From: Rhodospirillaceae bacterium UBA6219
GTDB lineage: Bacteria; Pseudomonadota; Alphaproteobacteria; Rhodospirillales; Magnetospirillaceae
Direction: 5' to 3'
Length of the DNA: 64,000 nucleotides
Assembly: GCA_002435715.1 (NCBI GenBank)
Contig: DISD01000103.1
Coordinates: forward strand, 1-64,000
Shown piece after piece: positions 27,098 through 35,402 of this stretch. The position numbers were made by a program, and so were the translations under genes. How positions within the stretch are numbered: position 1 is the stretch's first letter; every line of letters begins with the position of its first letter. The notes under the pieces were generated by a model. It was not told where the DNA came from, did no database searches, and saw nothing but the letters and a program-made list of their open reading frames with translations.

Positions 27098-29110
27098 TCA
27101 GCTCCGCCCGGCGGCCCGATACAGGATGTCGGCGGTCTTTCTGGCGGTTTTTTCCCACGAATAATCGCCGGCGCGTTTCAGTCCCTTGGCCGCCAGTTCC
27201 TGACGGGAAGCCGGATCATCCAACAAGTCGCCCAGAACGGTGGCCATCTGCTGCATATCAAGCGGGTCGAACAGGCGGGCGGCGTCACCCACCACTTCGG
27301 GCATGGCCGACGACGACGAACTGGCGATGGGCGCCCCACAAGCCATGGCTTCCACCAAGGGATTGCCGAAGGTTTCGATGGTCGAAGGAAAGACGAAAAG
27401 AGTGCAGGTCTGATAGAGATAGCGCAATTCCATCGGGGTACGGCCCCCCAGGAATTCCACCGCGCCGTCCAGATGTCGGCTGTGGATCAGCTGGATCAGC
27501 TCGGCATGGTAATCCGGGTCGATAATCCGTCCGGCGATCTGCAAACGGACAGCGGGCCGCCGCTTGCGCAGCATTTCCATGGCGTTGATCAGGGTGTGCA
27601 GGTTCTTTTGCACATAGATGTCGCAGACCGCCAACAACATATCGTCTTGGCGCGGAATGGACGAATCGGGGGAAAAATGCGGCGCCACGCCATGGGGGAC
27701 GATGGCGATGCGGTCGGTAACCCGCCGGGGCAGGCCGAAACTTAGGGATTTGCGGGCGTAGTCAGAAACCGCGATGGCGCGCCGCGCGGTGATCAGCGAC
27801 ACCACTGTCGCCAAAGCCAGCATGGCCCAATAGATCTGCTTTGAAAGCCGCTTCTCGCGCTGGACCACGGCCAGGGAATTGCGCAGCAGGATCACCGGAT
27901 TGGGGGCGAAAAACGGTCCGTAATTGGCCGGGGAAAAAGTCACGTCGGCAAACATTTCGCGGGCCAGGATGGGCAGGGCCAGCTGTTCCCACAGCAACAG
28001 ACGCAAGAAGCTGGTCCTGAATTCCAAAAGATGCAGCCGCAATCCCTGGGGCGGTTCACCGAAAAGCGGATACTGATCCACGTGCAAAAACAGATGGAAT
28101 TCCAGCCGTGAATCCTTGACCAACTCACCCAGGATGTTGCGCAGATAGGTGACGCCGCCCCCGCTTTTGGCATGCAGACCGTTGATCAGCACGACGATCC
28201 GGTCGGATTTCGGTTTCGAGGCGCAGGGCTTCAGGCTGAGCGCCAGGGCCGCCCAGGCGCGCGGCAGAAGCGGCCATTGCGACAGGGCTTTCACAAAGAA
28301 CCGTCGGGCCGTCACCTTGTCGGCGGCATCCTGATACAGCCGGCCGGCGCCGTATTGCAGGCTGGCCAGACGCTTGCGCAAGCGCAAGGCGTCACCCCAG
28401 GTTTTATCGGCCAGCAGGTCGTAATGCTTGCGCACCGCCAGGACCGAGGCCGCCATGTGCCGTTCCGCCGACTTGCTTTGTTGGCCGGGATGAATGCGGT
28501 ATTTGCTGAGAATAAGCGGCAGGAAGCGGATGCGGGCGCCGGCAGCCACCAGCTTCAGCTGCAATTCGTAATCCTCGGCGGTGCGCAATTCGGCGTCTTC
28601 GCTGACACCATCCACCGCCAGCAACAGCGAACGGCGCACCATGGTGGCCGATGGCGACATGGCCGAACCTTCGAACAACAGATTGCGCAATTGTGCCCGG
28701 CGTTCGGGGCCGGGTAGCCAATCGCGCAGGATGCGGGCACCGTCCCAGAAATGAACGCCATGGGTGACGATGTCGGTATCGGTGTTCAGGTAAGGCAGGC
28801 AGGTGGTCAGCTTGTCCGCATGCCAGACGTCGTCGGAATCCAAGAACGCCACCCATTCGCCCCGGGCTTCGCGGATGCCCACATTGCGCGAGGCGGCGAT
28901 GATGCCGTGATTGGCGAAATTGATCAGGCGGATGCGGGGATCGGCCAGTTCCGCCACCACGCTTTCGGTGTGATCGGTGGAAAAATTGTTGATGACGATG
29001 GCTTCCCAATCGTCGGTTCCCTGCGCCAACACCGATTGCAGCGCTTCGCGCAGCCAATCGGCTTGGTTATAGGTGGGGATGACGATGGAAAGCAGCGGCG
29101 GCTGGATCAT
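27098..29110 (-). CDS. Bifunctional glycosyltransferase, GT2-GT4 fusion
   Basis: A 670-residue protein with two complete transferase units. Residues about 5-235 form a GT2 domain (LSIVIPTYNQADWL, NNFSTDHTE, FLDSDDVWHADKL). Residues about 305-670 form a GT4 domain (NGLHAKSGGGVTYLRN, LAVCDIYVQKNLHTLI, PSTIETFGNPLVEAMACG). A helical linker of about 70 residues joins them. Both catalytic signatures look intact, so it may add two successive sugars. It overlaps the epimerase gene upstream as ATGA. Fusion into one frame is normal in surface-glycan loci and shows no sign of being an error. Confidence 0.88.
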   Translation of the reverse strand: MIQPPLLSIVIPTYNQADWLREALQSVLAQGTDDWEAIVINNFSTDHTESVVAELADPRIRLINFANHGIIAASRNVGIREARGEWVAFLDSDDVWHADKLTTCLPYLNTDTDIVTHGVHFWDGARILRDWLPGPERRAQLRNLLFEGSAMSPSATMVRRSLLLAVDGVSEDAELRTAEDYELQLKLVAAGARIRFLPLILSKYRIHPGQQSKSAERHMAASVLAVRKHYDLLADKTWGDALRLRKRLASLQYGAGRLYQDAADKVTARRFFVKALSQWPLLPRAWAALALSLKPCASKPKSDRIVVLINGLHAKSGGGVTYLRNILGELVKDSRLEFHLFLHVDQYPLFGEPPQGLRLHLLEFRTSFLRLLLWEQLALPILAREMFADVTFSPANYGPFFAPNPVILLRNSLAVVQREKRLSKQIYWAMLALATVVSLITARRAIAVSDYARKSLSFGLPRRVTDRIAIVPHGVAPHFSPDSSIPRQDDMLLAVCDIYVQKNLHTLINAMEMLRKRRPAVRLQIAGRIIDPDYHAELIQLIHSRHLDGAVEFLGGRTPMELRYLYQTCTLFVFPSTIETFGNPLVEAMACGAPIASSSSSAMPEVVGDAARLFDPLDMQQMATVLGDLLDDPASRQELAAKGLKRAGDYSWEKTARKTADILYRAAGRS

Positions 29111-30057
29111 GGCGTAGACTTGACCTGGGTCAGGCAGAAATCAAGGGTTTCATCGATGGCGGCGGCGATGTCGCCGGCGGGGGTGAAGCCCGCCGCACGC
29201 AAACGTTCGATGCCGAAATGCAAGGGCGCCAGAACCTCTCCGGCGGTGGGTTCGGGGCGCTGCAATTGCGGCGACAGGCCTTTGGCCCGGGCCTGGCCGA
29301 CGATCAGATCGGCCATGGCGGCGACGCTGATGGATCGACCACTGCCCAAATTCATCAGGCCGTCGCCCCAAGCGGCCAGCGGGCAGGTCAACAGATGGGC
29401 CAAGGCGGCTTCCACATCGGCCAGCGGTACGAAATCGCGGGCGGTCATGCCGCTGGATCGCATGACCATGGGCTTGGCCTGGGCGGCGTTCAGGCACAGA
29501 TCGTTGACCAGCAGGTTCCAGCGGGTGATGTCGGGCTGGACCGGGGCGCCGATGGCATTGGACAGACGCAAGACCAAGCCGCCGATGCGGCCTTGGGCAC
29601 CGGCTGCCAGGACGAAGTCTTCGGCCACCCGGTTGCTGATGCCATAAGGATGGCGGGGCAGCGGCAAGGTGGTTTCATCCACCGTCCCGGTCAGGGCGGC
29701 GCCATAGACATGGGCGGTGGAGAACAGAACGAAGCGCTTGGCCTGGGCGCCGATGGCGGCTTCCAACAGACGGACGCTGTATTCGCCGTTGACCCGCAGG
29801 GCCAGAACCGGGTCGCGGGCGCAATCGGCATCGGCCAGCCCGGCCAGATGAACGACAAAGTCGCAGCCGGCACAGGCGGCGTTCAGGCTGGCATCATCTT
29901 GCCAGTCCAGCCTTACCCAATCGGTATCGGTGGACAGGCCAACCACCGCCGATGGTGCGCGGCTGGCCAAGCGGACCTGATGGCCCAGCGTTAGCAGGTG
30001 CCGGGCGATCCGCCCCCCCACATAGCCGCTGGCGCCGGTGACCAGAATGGTGCTCAT
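29107..30057 (-). CDS. NAD-dependent epimerase/reductase (CDP-sugar module)
   Basis: A 316-residue extended SDR. The start MSTILVTGASGYVGGRIARH at 30057 is set by ATGA overlap with the RmlC-like gene. STAHVYGAALTGT and HPYGISNRVAED supply the serine and YxxxN region. The usual catalytic Lys of YxxxK reads as Asn in YGISN, which is unusual for an active SDR. It follows RfbF, RfbG and an RmlC-like gene, so it is the probable 4-keto reductase giving a CDP-6-deoxyhexose. The atypical site makes that role uncertain. Confidence 0.78.
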   Translation of the reverse strand: MSTILVTGASGYVGGRIARHLLTLGHQVRLASRAPSAVVGLSTDTDWVRLDWQDDASLNAACAGCDFVVHLAGLADADCARDPVLALRVNGEYSVRLLEAAIGAQAKRFVLFSTAHVYGAALTGTVDETTLPLPRHPYGISNRVAEDFVLAAGAQGRIGGLVLRLSNAIGAPVQPDITRWNLLVNDLCLNAAQAKPMVMRSSGMTARDFVPLADVEAALAHLLTCPLAAWGDGLMNLGSGRSISVAAMADLIVGQARAKGLSPQLQRPEPTAGEVLAPLHFGIERLRAAGFTPAGDIAAAIDETLDFCLTQVKSTP

Positions 30058-30500
30058 GACCGATCCCGCCACACATAGGGGATGGCCGGATCGTCGGCAT
30101 CCTTGCGTTCGGATTCCGTGGGGTCGTGGGCCAGGGTGGCGCAATTGGCCACCATGGCGGTCTGGTCGCCCACACACTGAAAGCCGGTCCACAATCCCGC
30201 CGGCACGGTGACCAGGGCATAGTCGTCGCCACCAAGGGTGATTTCCTGGACCTGTCCGTGGGTCGGGCTGTGGGGACGCGGGTCGTACAAGACGAAATTG
30301 ATGCGCCCCACCGGGACCGCGTAATTCAGCACCATGCGGTGATGAAAGTGCCAGGCTTTGACCTTGCCGGGATGGACGGTGGAGAAATAAATCTCGCCGA
30401 ATTGTTGAAAATGCGGGGCATCGCTACGCAGCATGTGCATCACCTGACCCCTGTCGTCGGCGATGCGGCGCAAGGCGGTGACGATCACGCCGTCGATCAC
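30054..30500 (-). CDS. RmlC-like nucleotide-sugar epimerase (cupin)
   Basis: A 148-residue cupin of the dTDP-4-dehydrorhamnose 3,5-epimerase type, but short. EIYFSTVHPGKVKAWHFHHR carries the acid and histidine cluster, and GLWTGFQCVGDQTAMVANC and PYVW close the fold. Gene order with RfbG and RfbF points to a CDP-4-keto-6-deoxyglucose substrate rather than a dTDP sugar. It overlaps both neighbours by ATGA. Confidence 0.8.
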   Translation of the reverse strand: MIDGVIVTALRRIADDRGQVMHMLRSDAPHFQQFGEIYFSTVHPGKVKAWHFHHRMVLNYAVPVGRINFVLYDPRPHSPTHGQVQEITLGGDDYALVTVPAGLWTGFQCVGDQTAMVANCATLAHDPTESERKDADDPAIPYVWRDRS

Positions 30501-31567
30501 GGATTGCGGCCCATGTAATCAGCGATTTGCGCCTGACAGACGGCACGCGGCGAGGCGTTGTCGCGGATCACCTGACGGTACCAGCCGATGGTCCGTTCGA
30601 TGGTTTCATCCACCCCCCAGCGCGACTGCCACCCCAAATCCACGGCGGCGCGGTCGGTGTTCAGCTGCAGCAGGCGCGCTTCGTGCGGGGCATTGGCTTC
30701 GGGCGAGATTTCGAACGACCCCTGGCCCCACACCTTGACCGATTCGGCCACCAATTCGCCCACGGTCCTGACCGAGCCCACCGGCGGGCCGAAATTCCAG
30801 GCGCCGCCGAATTTCTTGGGCTGTTCCAGCAGCTTGGCGGCCACGGTCAAATAGCCGGACAAAGGTTCCAGAACGTGCTGCCAGGGGCGGGTGGCGTGGG
30901 GATTGCGCACCGGCACCGGCCTTGCGGCCTCAAGGGCGCGGATGCAGTCGGGAATGATGCGGTCCCTGGCCCAGTCGCCGCCACCGATGACGTTGCCGGC
31001 CCGTGTGCTGGCGATGCCCAAGTCGGCGCGGGAATCAAAGAAGCTGGAACAATAGGCGGAAAACACGATCTCGGCCGCCGCTTTCGACGCCGAATAGGGA
31101 TCGCGGCCCCCCAGCTCGTCGGTCTCGCGATAGCCCCAGACCCATTCCTTGTTTTCGTAGCACTTGTCCGAAGTGATGTAGACGGCGGCCCGCACCGAAT
31201 CACTGGCCCGCACGCATTCCAACAAATTCAGCGATCCGCCCACATTGACGTCCACGGTCTGCTTGGGCTGTTCATAGGACAGCCGGACCAGGGCCTGGGC
31301 CGCCAGATGGATCACCACTTCGGGGCGCGCTTCGGCGAAAACCTTGGACATGTGGTCCAGGTCGCGGACGTCGCCATCCACGTGACGGATGTATTGACGC
31401 ATGCCCAACAGGTCGAAAAGCGGCCTTTCGCCTTCGGGGGGCAGGGCATAGCCGGTGACCTCGGCGCCCAATTCGGACAGCCACAGGCTCAGCCACGATC
31501 CCTTGAAACCGGTATCGCCGGTGACCAGAACCCGCTTGCCCTTGAAGACCTGGAACAGCTTTTCCAT
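30497..31567 (-). CDS. rfbG: CDP-glucose 4,6-dehydratase
   Basis: A 356-residue SDR matching RfbG/DdhB in length and motifs: GKRVLVTGDTGFKGSWLSLW (NAD site), ITSDKCYENKEWVWGYRE and the YSASKAAAE catalytic block. It makes CDP-4-keto-6-deoxyglucose. The start at 31567 (MEKLFQVFKGKRV) is preferred: it overlaps the cytidylyltransferase stop as TGATG and has a GGAG element nine bases upstream. An ATG at 31576 would leave no space for that element. Confidence 0.95.
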   Translation of the reverse strand: MEKLFQVFKGKRVLVTGDTGFKGSWLSLWLSELGAEVTGYALPPEGERPLFDLLGMRQYIRHVDGDVRDLDHMSKVFAEARPEVVIHLAAQALVRLSYEQPKQTVDVNVGGSLNLLECVRASDSVRAAVYITSDKCYENKEWVWGYRETDELGGRDPYSASKAAAEIVFSAYCSSFFDSRADLGIASTRAGNVIGGGDWARDRIIPDCIRALEAARPVPVRNPHATRPWQHVLEPLSGYLTVAAKLLEQPKKFGGAWNFGPPVGSVRTVGELVAESVKVWGQGSFEISPEANAPHEARLLQLNTDRAAVDLGWQSRWGVDETIERTIGWYRQVIRDNASPRAVCQAQIADYMGRNP

Positions 31568-32346
31568 CACCAGCATCTCCACGGCGCCTGATCGGAATTC
31601 CACAGATCGTTCAGCAGCGTGTAGTCGCGATAGGTATCCATGCACTGCCAGAATCCGTCATGGCGATAGACCATCAGCTGGCCATCGGACACCACCTTGC
31701 GCATGGGGTCTTGTTCCAGCATGACATTGTCATCGCCGATATAGTCCAGCATCTTGCGATTACAGACGAAATAACCGCCCGAAATACAGCCGCCGGTGGC
31801 CTGGGGCTTTTCATTGAATTCGCGAACGCTGCCATCGTCTTCCATGCCCAGTTCGCCGAAGCGGCCCGGCGGGCGAACGCCGGTGACGGTGACCAATTTG
31901 CCGTGGCTTTGGTGGAAATCCACCAAGGCCTTGATGTCGATATCGGCGACACCGTCGGCATAGGTCAGCAGGAAGTCCTGGTCGTCGCCCAGATATTTGG
32001 CGATGCGCTTGATGCGGGTGCCGGTCAGCGAATCCAGACCGGTTTCGGCCAAGGTGATCTTCCAGCCGCTTTCGTCATGATCGCCGTGATATTCGATGGC
32101 CTTCTCGCGCCCCAAGGTCAGCGTGAAGTCACTGGTAAAAGCCTGATAGTTCAGGAAGAATTCCTTGATCGTATGGCTTTTATAGCCCAGGCACAGGACG
32201 AATTCGGTAAAGCCGTGGGCGGCATAGGTCTTCATCACATGCCACAGGATGGGCGCCGGGCCTACCGGGATCATCGGCTTGGGGATGTTGTCGGCGACGT
32301 CGCGAATGCGCGTGCCCTGACCACCGCAAAGGATGACGACTTTCAC
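31567..32346 (-). CDS. rfbF: Glucose-1-phosphate cytidylyltransferase
   Basis: A 259-residue nucleotidyltransferase of normal RfbF/DdhA length. It opens MKVVILCGGQGTRIRD with the glycine-rich CTP loop, then KPMIPVGPAPILWHVMK and YKSHTIKEFFLNYQ. GVADIDIKALVDFHQSHG and GGYFVCNRKMLDYI follow. It makes CDP-glucose, the first step before RfbG. A gap of 16 bases separates it from the upstream polymerase gene. Confidence 0.96.
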   Translation of the reverse strand: MKVVILCGGQGTRIRDVADNIPKPMIPVGPAPILWHVMKTYAAHGFTEFVLCLGYKSHTIKEFFLNYQAFTSDFTLTLGREKAIEYHGDHDESGWKITLAETGLDSLTGTRIKRIAKYLGDDQDFLLTYADGVADIDIKALVDFHQSHGKLVTVTGVRPPGRFGELGMEDDGSVREFNEKPQATGGCISGGYFVCNRKMLDYIGDDNVMLEQDPMRKVVSDGQLMVYRHDGFWQCMDTYRDYTLLNDLWNSDQAPWRCW

Positions 32347-32362
32347 TGCCTTGCCCCTGAAG

Positions 32363-33823
32363 TTAACCCGGCCAACGCTGTTGGCACTGCCTTATACTCC
32401 AATCGATTAGGCGGGCCATAACATAAAGCGTCACGATCAGCAGGGGGACATTGCCGCATGTCAGGCTGATATTGGATTCCTGGTTCACCAAAGGAAACAG
32501 CACTGCCCCGCCAATGGCCGAGTTGATGGGGTGCAGGGAAGACGGATTGATCAACGTGTTCAGCGCCGCCAGGAAAAGGCCGGCCAGGGTCATCACCCCG
32601 ACGATTCCGGGCAGTCCGAAATTGGCATAGGCCTCGACCAGCCAGGGCAGGTTGACGGACATGTTCATGTCATCGGCGCGCAGCAGAAAATATCGATGGC
32701 CGAATTCATTACCAAAGCGCTCTTCCGGTTTCTGGGGGTAAAGGAAGCGCGGCACCAGGCTGGTCAGCAACGGGCGAAGGCTTTCGCCATTCCAAAAGGG
32801 AACCAACGAGGGAGTGGTTTCATAGATCTGGGCGAACAACACCGCCGCGTTGGTACGCTTGGCGGCTTCGCGCAGCGGGATGAGCGCGCTTGGGGATGTG
32901 GGCGCGGTCGGATCGCGCTCTAACTGCATGGTGCCGTTGAAGCCCTTGTCGATGCCGGCTTTCAACAAAGTCACGTAGTCCATGAAATCAGGCTGATAAC
33001 CGAATTGCTTGGTCAGCCACACATGGTCGCGGAATTCGCGATAGGGCCGATAGGCCAGGCTGATGAAAACCATCCCCAGGATCAAACAGATGGTCGCGGC
33101 GCGGGGTTTTTCGCTGAAATACAAAAAGACCAGGAAAGCCGGCAGGAACAGTGCCTTGGTGAAGCTGCCGCTGGCTAAGCCCAAACCGATCTTGGCAGGC
33201 AGCAAAACGGCGAAAAAAGGGATCAGCCAGTACCAACGCAAGCGGCCGCCAAGAAACAGCAGCCAGGGAATGGCGAAGCCGGCCAGGGCCAATGCGTTGA
33301 ACAGGGCTTGCATACGTTGCCCGTCCAGCAAAAGCCAAGTGAAGTGTAATCCCAGGAATGTCACCGCCAGCACCACGGCGGTAATCACGTCCTGGCCTTC
33401 GATAAACGTGATACGGGGGAGATACCGGCGAAACAGCTTGGTGCCGATGGTCATGGCGGCGAACAAAATCAGGATGCCGCCCGCCATAATGCCCATGGAT
33501 GATGCGGTCAACAGATTCGAAGGAAGCAGAATGGCATCTGCATATAGCTGTATGGCGCGGTCTTGCCAAGTAAAATCAACAAGAAATGGCTGAATTGCAT
33601 AAAAAATAAGATAGAACACTCCAACGAATGAATAAAATGGTAGTCCTCTTTTTTTGTCCGTGGACCAAAAATAAATAAAAACAATTACTGATGTAAGAAG
33701 AAGTATGCTTATTACGGCGGCTGAATTCGTTAGTCTTTCTGGATGAAATGCATGTGCCAAAACCATAATGATTGCGGCCGCCAACACCGCTATCATGGTC
33801 TTCACGTTGGCGATACCGTTCAT
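32363..33823 (-). CDS. Wzy-like O-antigen polymerase, polytopic membrane protein
   Basis: A 486-residue membrane protein with about ten hydrophobic segments and a large loop in the second half (around RPYREFRDHVWLTKQFGYQP to ERFGNEFGHRY). That pattern fits Wzy-type polymerases, which are recognised by topology more than sequence. The 5' part (about 33.55-33.75 kb) is much more A/T-rich than neighbouring genes, suggesting a different origin. It overlaps the upstream dehydrogenase by ATGA. A related membrane role cannot be excluded. Confidence 0.68.
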   Translation of the reverse strand: MNGIANVKTMIAVLAAAIIMVLAHAFHPERLTNSAAVISILLLTSVIVFIYFWSTDKKRGLPFYSFVGVFYLIFYAIQPFLVDFTWQDRAIQLYADAILLPSNLLTASSMGIMAGGILILFAAMTIGTKLFRRYLPRITFIEGQDVITAVVLAVTFLGLHFTWLLLDGQRMQALFNALALAGFAIPWLLFLGGRLRWYWLIPFFAVLLPAKIGLGLASGSFTKALFLPAFLVFLYFSEKPRAATICLILGMVFISLAYRPYREFRDHVWLTKQFGYQPDFMDYVTLLKAGIDKGFNGTMQLERDPTAPTSPSALIPLREAAKRTNAAVLFAQIYETTPSLVPFWNGESLRPLLTSLVPRFLYPQKPEERFGNEFGHRYFLLRADDMNMSVNLPWLVEAYANFGLPGIVGVMTLAGLFLAALNTLINPSSLHPINSAIGGAVLFPLVNQESNISLTCGNVPLLIVTLYVMARLIDWSIRQCQQRWPG

Positions 33824-34749
33824 GGAACATCATTCCGTGACAGACCGTCAATGGCTGCCAGACCCATGGCCAGAACCGCTTCTTCGGCGCTTCCGCCGAT
33901 ATGCGGGGTCGCCAGAAAATTCGGCAGGCGCAGCAATTCCATGTCGGTCGGCGGTTCGCCGGCAAAGACGTCAAAGGCGGCGGCGGCGAGAAGGCCGCTT
34001 TTCAGCATGGCCTTCAACGCGGCTTCATCGACCAAGCCGCCGCGGGCGGCATTGATCAAGACGGCCGAGCTTTGCATCACCGCCAATTTCTCACGCGACA
34101 GGATATTGCGGGTGCTGTCGTCGAAAGGCAGGTGCAGGGTGACGATGTCCGAACGGCTCAGCAATTCGTCAAGATCCACGGCCTGGACGTGGTGCTGGGC
34201 ATAGAATTCGGGAAAATCAACGATGTCATGGGCCAGGATCTGGCAATCGAAGGCTTTCAGCAACGGCGCCAAGTCCTTGCCGATATGGCCGCAGCCGACA
34301 ATACCGACGGTTTTGCCGGTCAATTGGCGGCCCATCAGCTGACGCCATTGCCCGTCGCGCACTTCGATACTGGCCTGCGGGACGTGGCGCAACAGCGCGA
34401 TGGCGCAGGAAATCACCAGTTCCGAAACCGAGCGACGGTTGACGCCGCCGGTCCAGCCCAGGCGCACGCCGTGCCGACGCATGGCCTCCAGGTCGATCAT
34501 GTCCAGACCGACGCCGTATTTGCCGATCACCTTCAACCCGGGCAGGGCGGAAAAGAAAGCTTCGTCCAGCTTTTCCAGGGCGGTGACAGCCAAGTCGTGG
34601 CCTTGCACGAAATCCACCAGGCTTTGACCGGACAGGCTGAGACCGGCATCGTTGAAGGTGATCCGCGCCTGGGGGAAGCGCTCGATCAGGGCCTGGCGCA
34701 ATTGCGGGTGGCGGGAAAACGACCGGGAGCAGACGGCAATGGCGGTCAT
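33820..34749 (-). CDS. D-isomer-specific 2-hydroxyacid dehydrogenase (SerA-like)
   Basis: A 309-residue NAD-dependent dehydrogenase. GKTVGIVGCGHIGKDLAPLL is the cofactor loop, NAARGGLVDEAALKAM carries the catalytic Arg block, and TPHIGGSAEEAVLAMGLAA has the catalytic His. Nearby LDRS-type segments match the catalytic domain. It oxidises or reduces a 2-hydroxy or 2-keto acid. It sits in the set with an HpaI-type aldolase and KdsB-like transferase, so a sugar-acid substrate is more likely than 3-phosphoglycerate. Overlaps both neighbours by ATGA. Confidence 0.88.
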   Translation of the reverse strand: MTAIAVCSRSFSRHPQLRQALIERFPQARITFNDAGLSLSGQSLVDFVQGHDLAVTALEKLDEAFFSALPGLKVIGKYGVGLDMIDLEAMRRHGVRLGWTGGVNRRSVSELVISCAIALLRHVPQASIEVRDGQWRQLMGRQLTGKTVGIVGCGHIGKDLAPLLKAFDCQILAHDIVDFPEFYAQHHVQAVDLDELLSRSDIVTLHLPFDDSTRNILSREKLAVMQSSAVLINAARGGLVDEAALKAMLKSGLLAAAAFDVFAGEPPTDMELLRLPNFLATPHIGGSAEEAVLAMGLAAIDGLSRNDVP

Positions 34750-35402
34750 AGACCCAAATCCTTCAAGGTGGTGGGCAGTTGGTCGAAATGGTCGATGACG
34801 CGGTCCGCCCCTAGGGTTTCGACGCCGTCATGGCAATAGCCAAAGGAAACCGCCACCGACGCCATGCCGATATGTTTGGCCGCTTGGATGTCGTTATGGG
34901 AATCGCCGATCATCACCGCCTTGGCGGCCCCTCCCGCCTGTTCCAGGGTCGATAGGATGTGCCGCCCATCGGGCTTGCGCCATGGCAGGGTGTCACCGCC
35001 GATGGCCGCCGCGAACAAGGGGGCGATCCCAAGATCGCGCAGCACCAGATCGGTCATTCTTTGCGGCTTATTGGTGCAGACGGCCAGGACGTATCCCTGC
35101 TGGCGCAGTTGTTCCAGCATGGCGACGGCGCCGTCATAAAGGGTGGTTTCACGAACCGGATGGGCGGCGTAATGGTCCAGATATTGGCGCAAGGCGTCTT
35201 GCAGATCATCGGGGGTATCGCCGGTCATGGCGAAGGCGCCGCGGATCATCGGCATGGCGCCTTCGCCGACCAAGGTTTCCAGCTCGTCTCGGGTCAGCGG
35301 CCGGTTGCCGTGGCTTTCCAGGACGGTATTCAGGGCCAATCGGACGTCGGGGATGCTGTCGATCAGCGTGCCGTCCAGATCGAAGATGACGGCTTTGCTC
35401 AT
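34746..35402 (-). CDS. HAD-family phosphatase, phosphoglycolate phosphatase-like
   Basis: A 218-residue HAD hydrolase. KAVIFDLDGTLIDSIP is motif I, CTNKPQRM motif II, KPDGRHILSTL motif III, and MIGDSHNDIQAAKHIGM motif IV. The length and cap match Gph/GmhB-type enzymes. The start MSKAVIFD at 35402 overlaps the SGNH gene stop as ATGA. It may dephosphorylate a sugar or ulosonic acid phosphate made by the pathway encoded around it. Confidence 0.88.
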   Translation of the reverse strand: MSKAVIFDLDGTLIDSIPDVRLALNTVLESHGNRPLTRDELETLVGEGAMPMIRGAFAMTGDTPDDLQDALRQYLDHYAAHPVRETTLYDGAVAMLEQLRQQGYVLAVCTNKPQRMTDLVLRDLGIAPLFAAAIGGDTLPWRKPDGRHILSTLEQAGGAAKAVMIGDSHNDIQAAKHIGMASVAVSFGYCHDGVETLGADRVIDHFDQLPTTLKDLGL

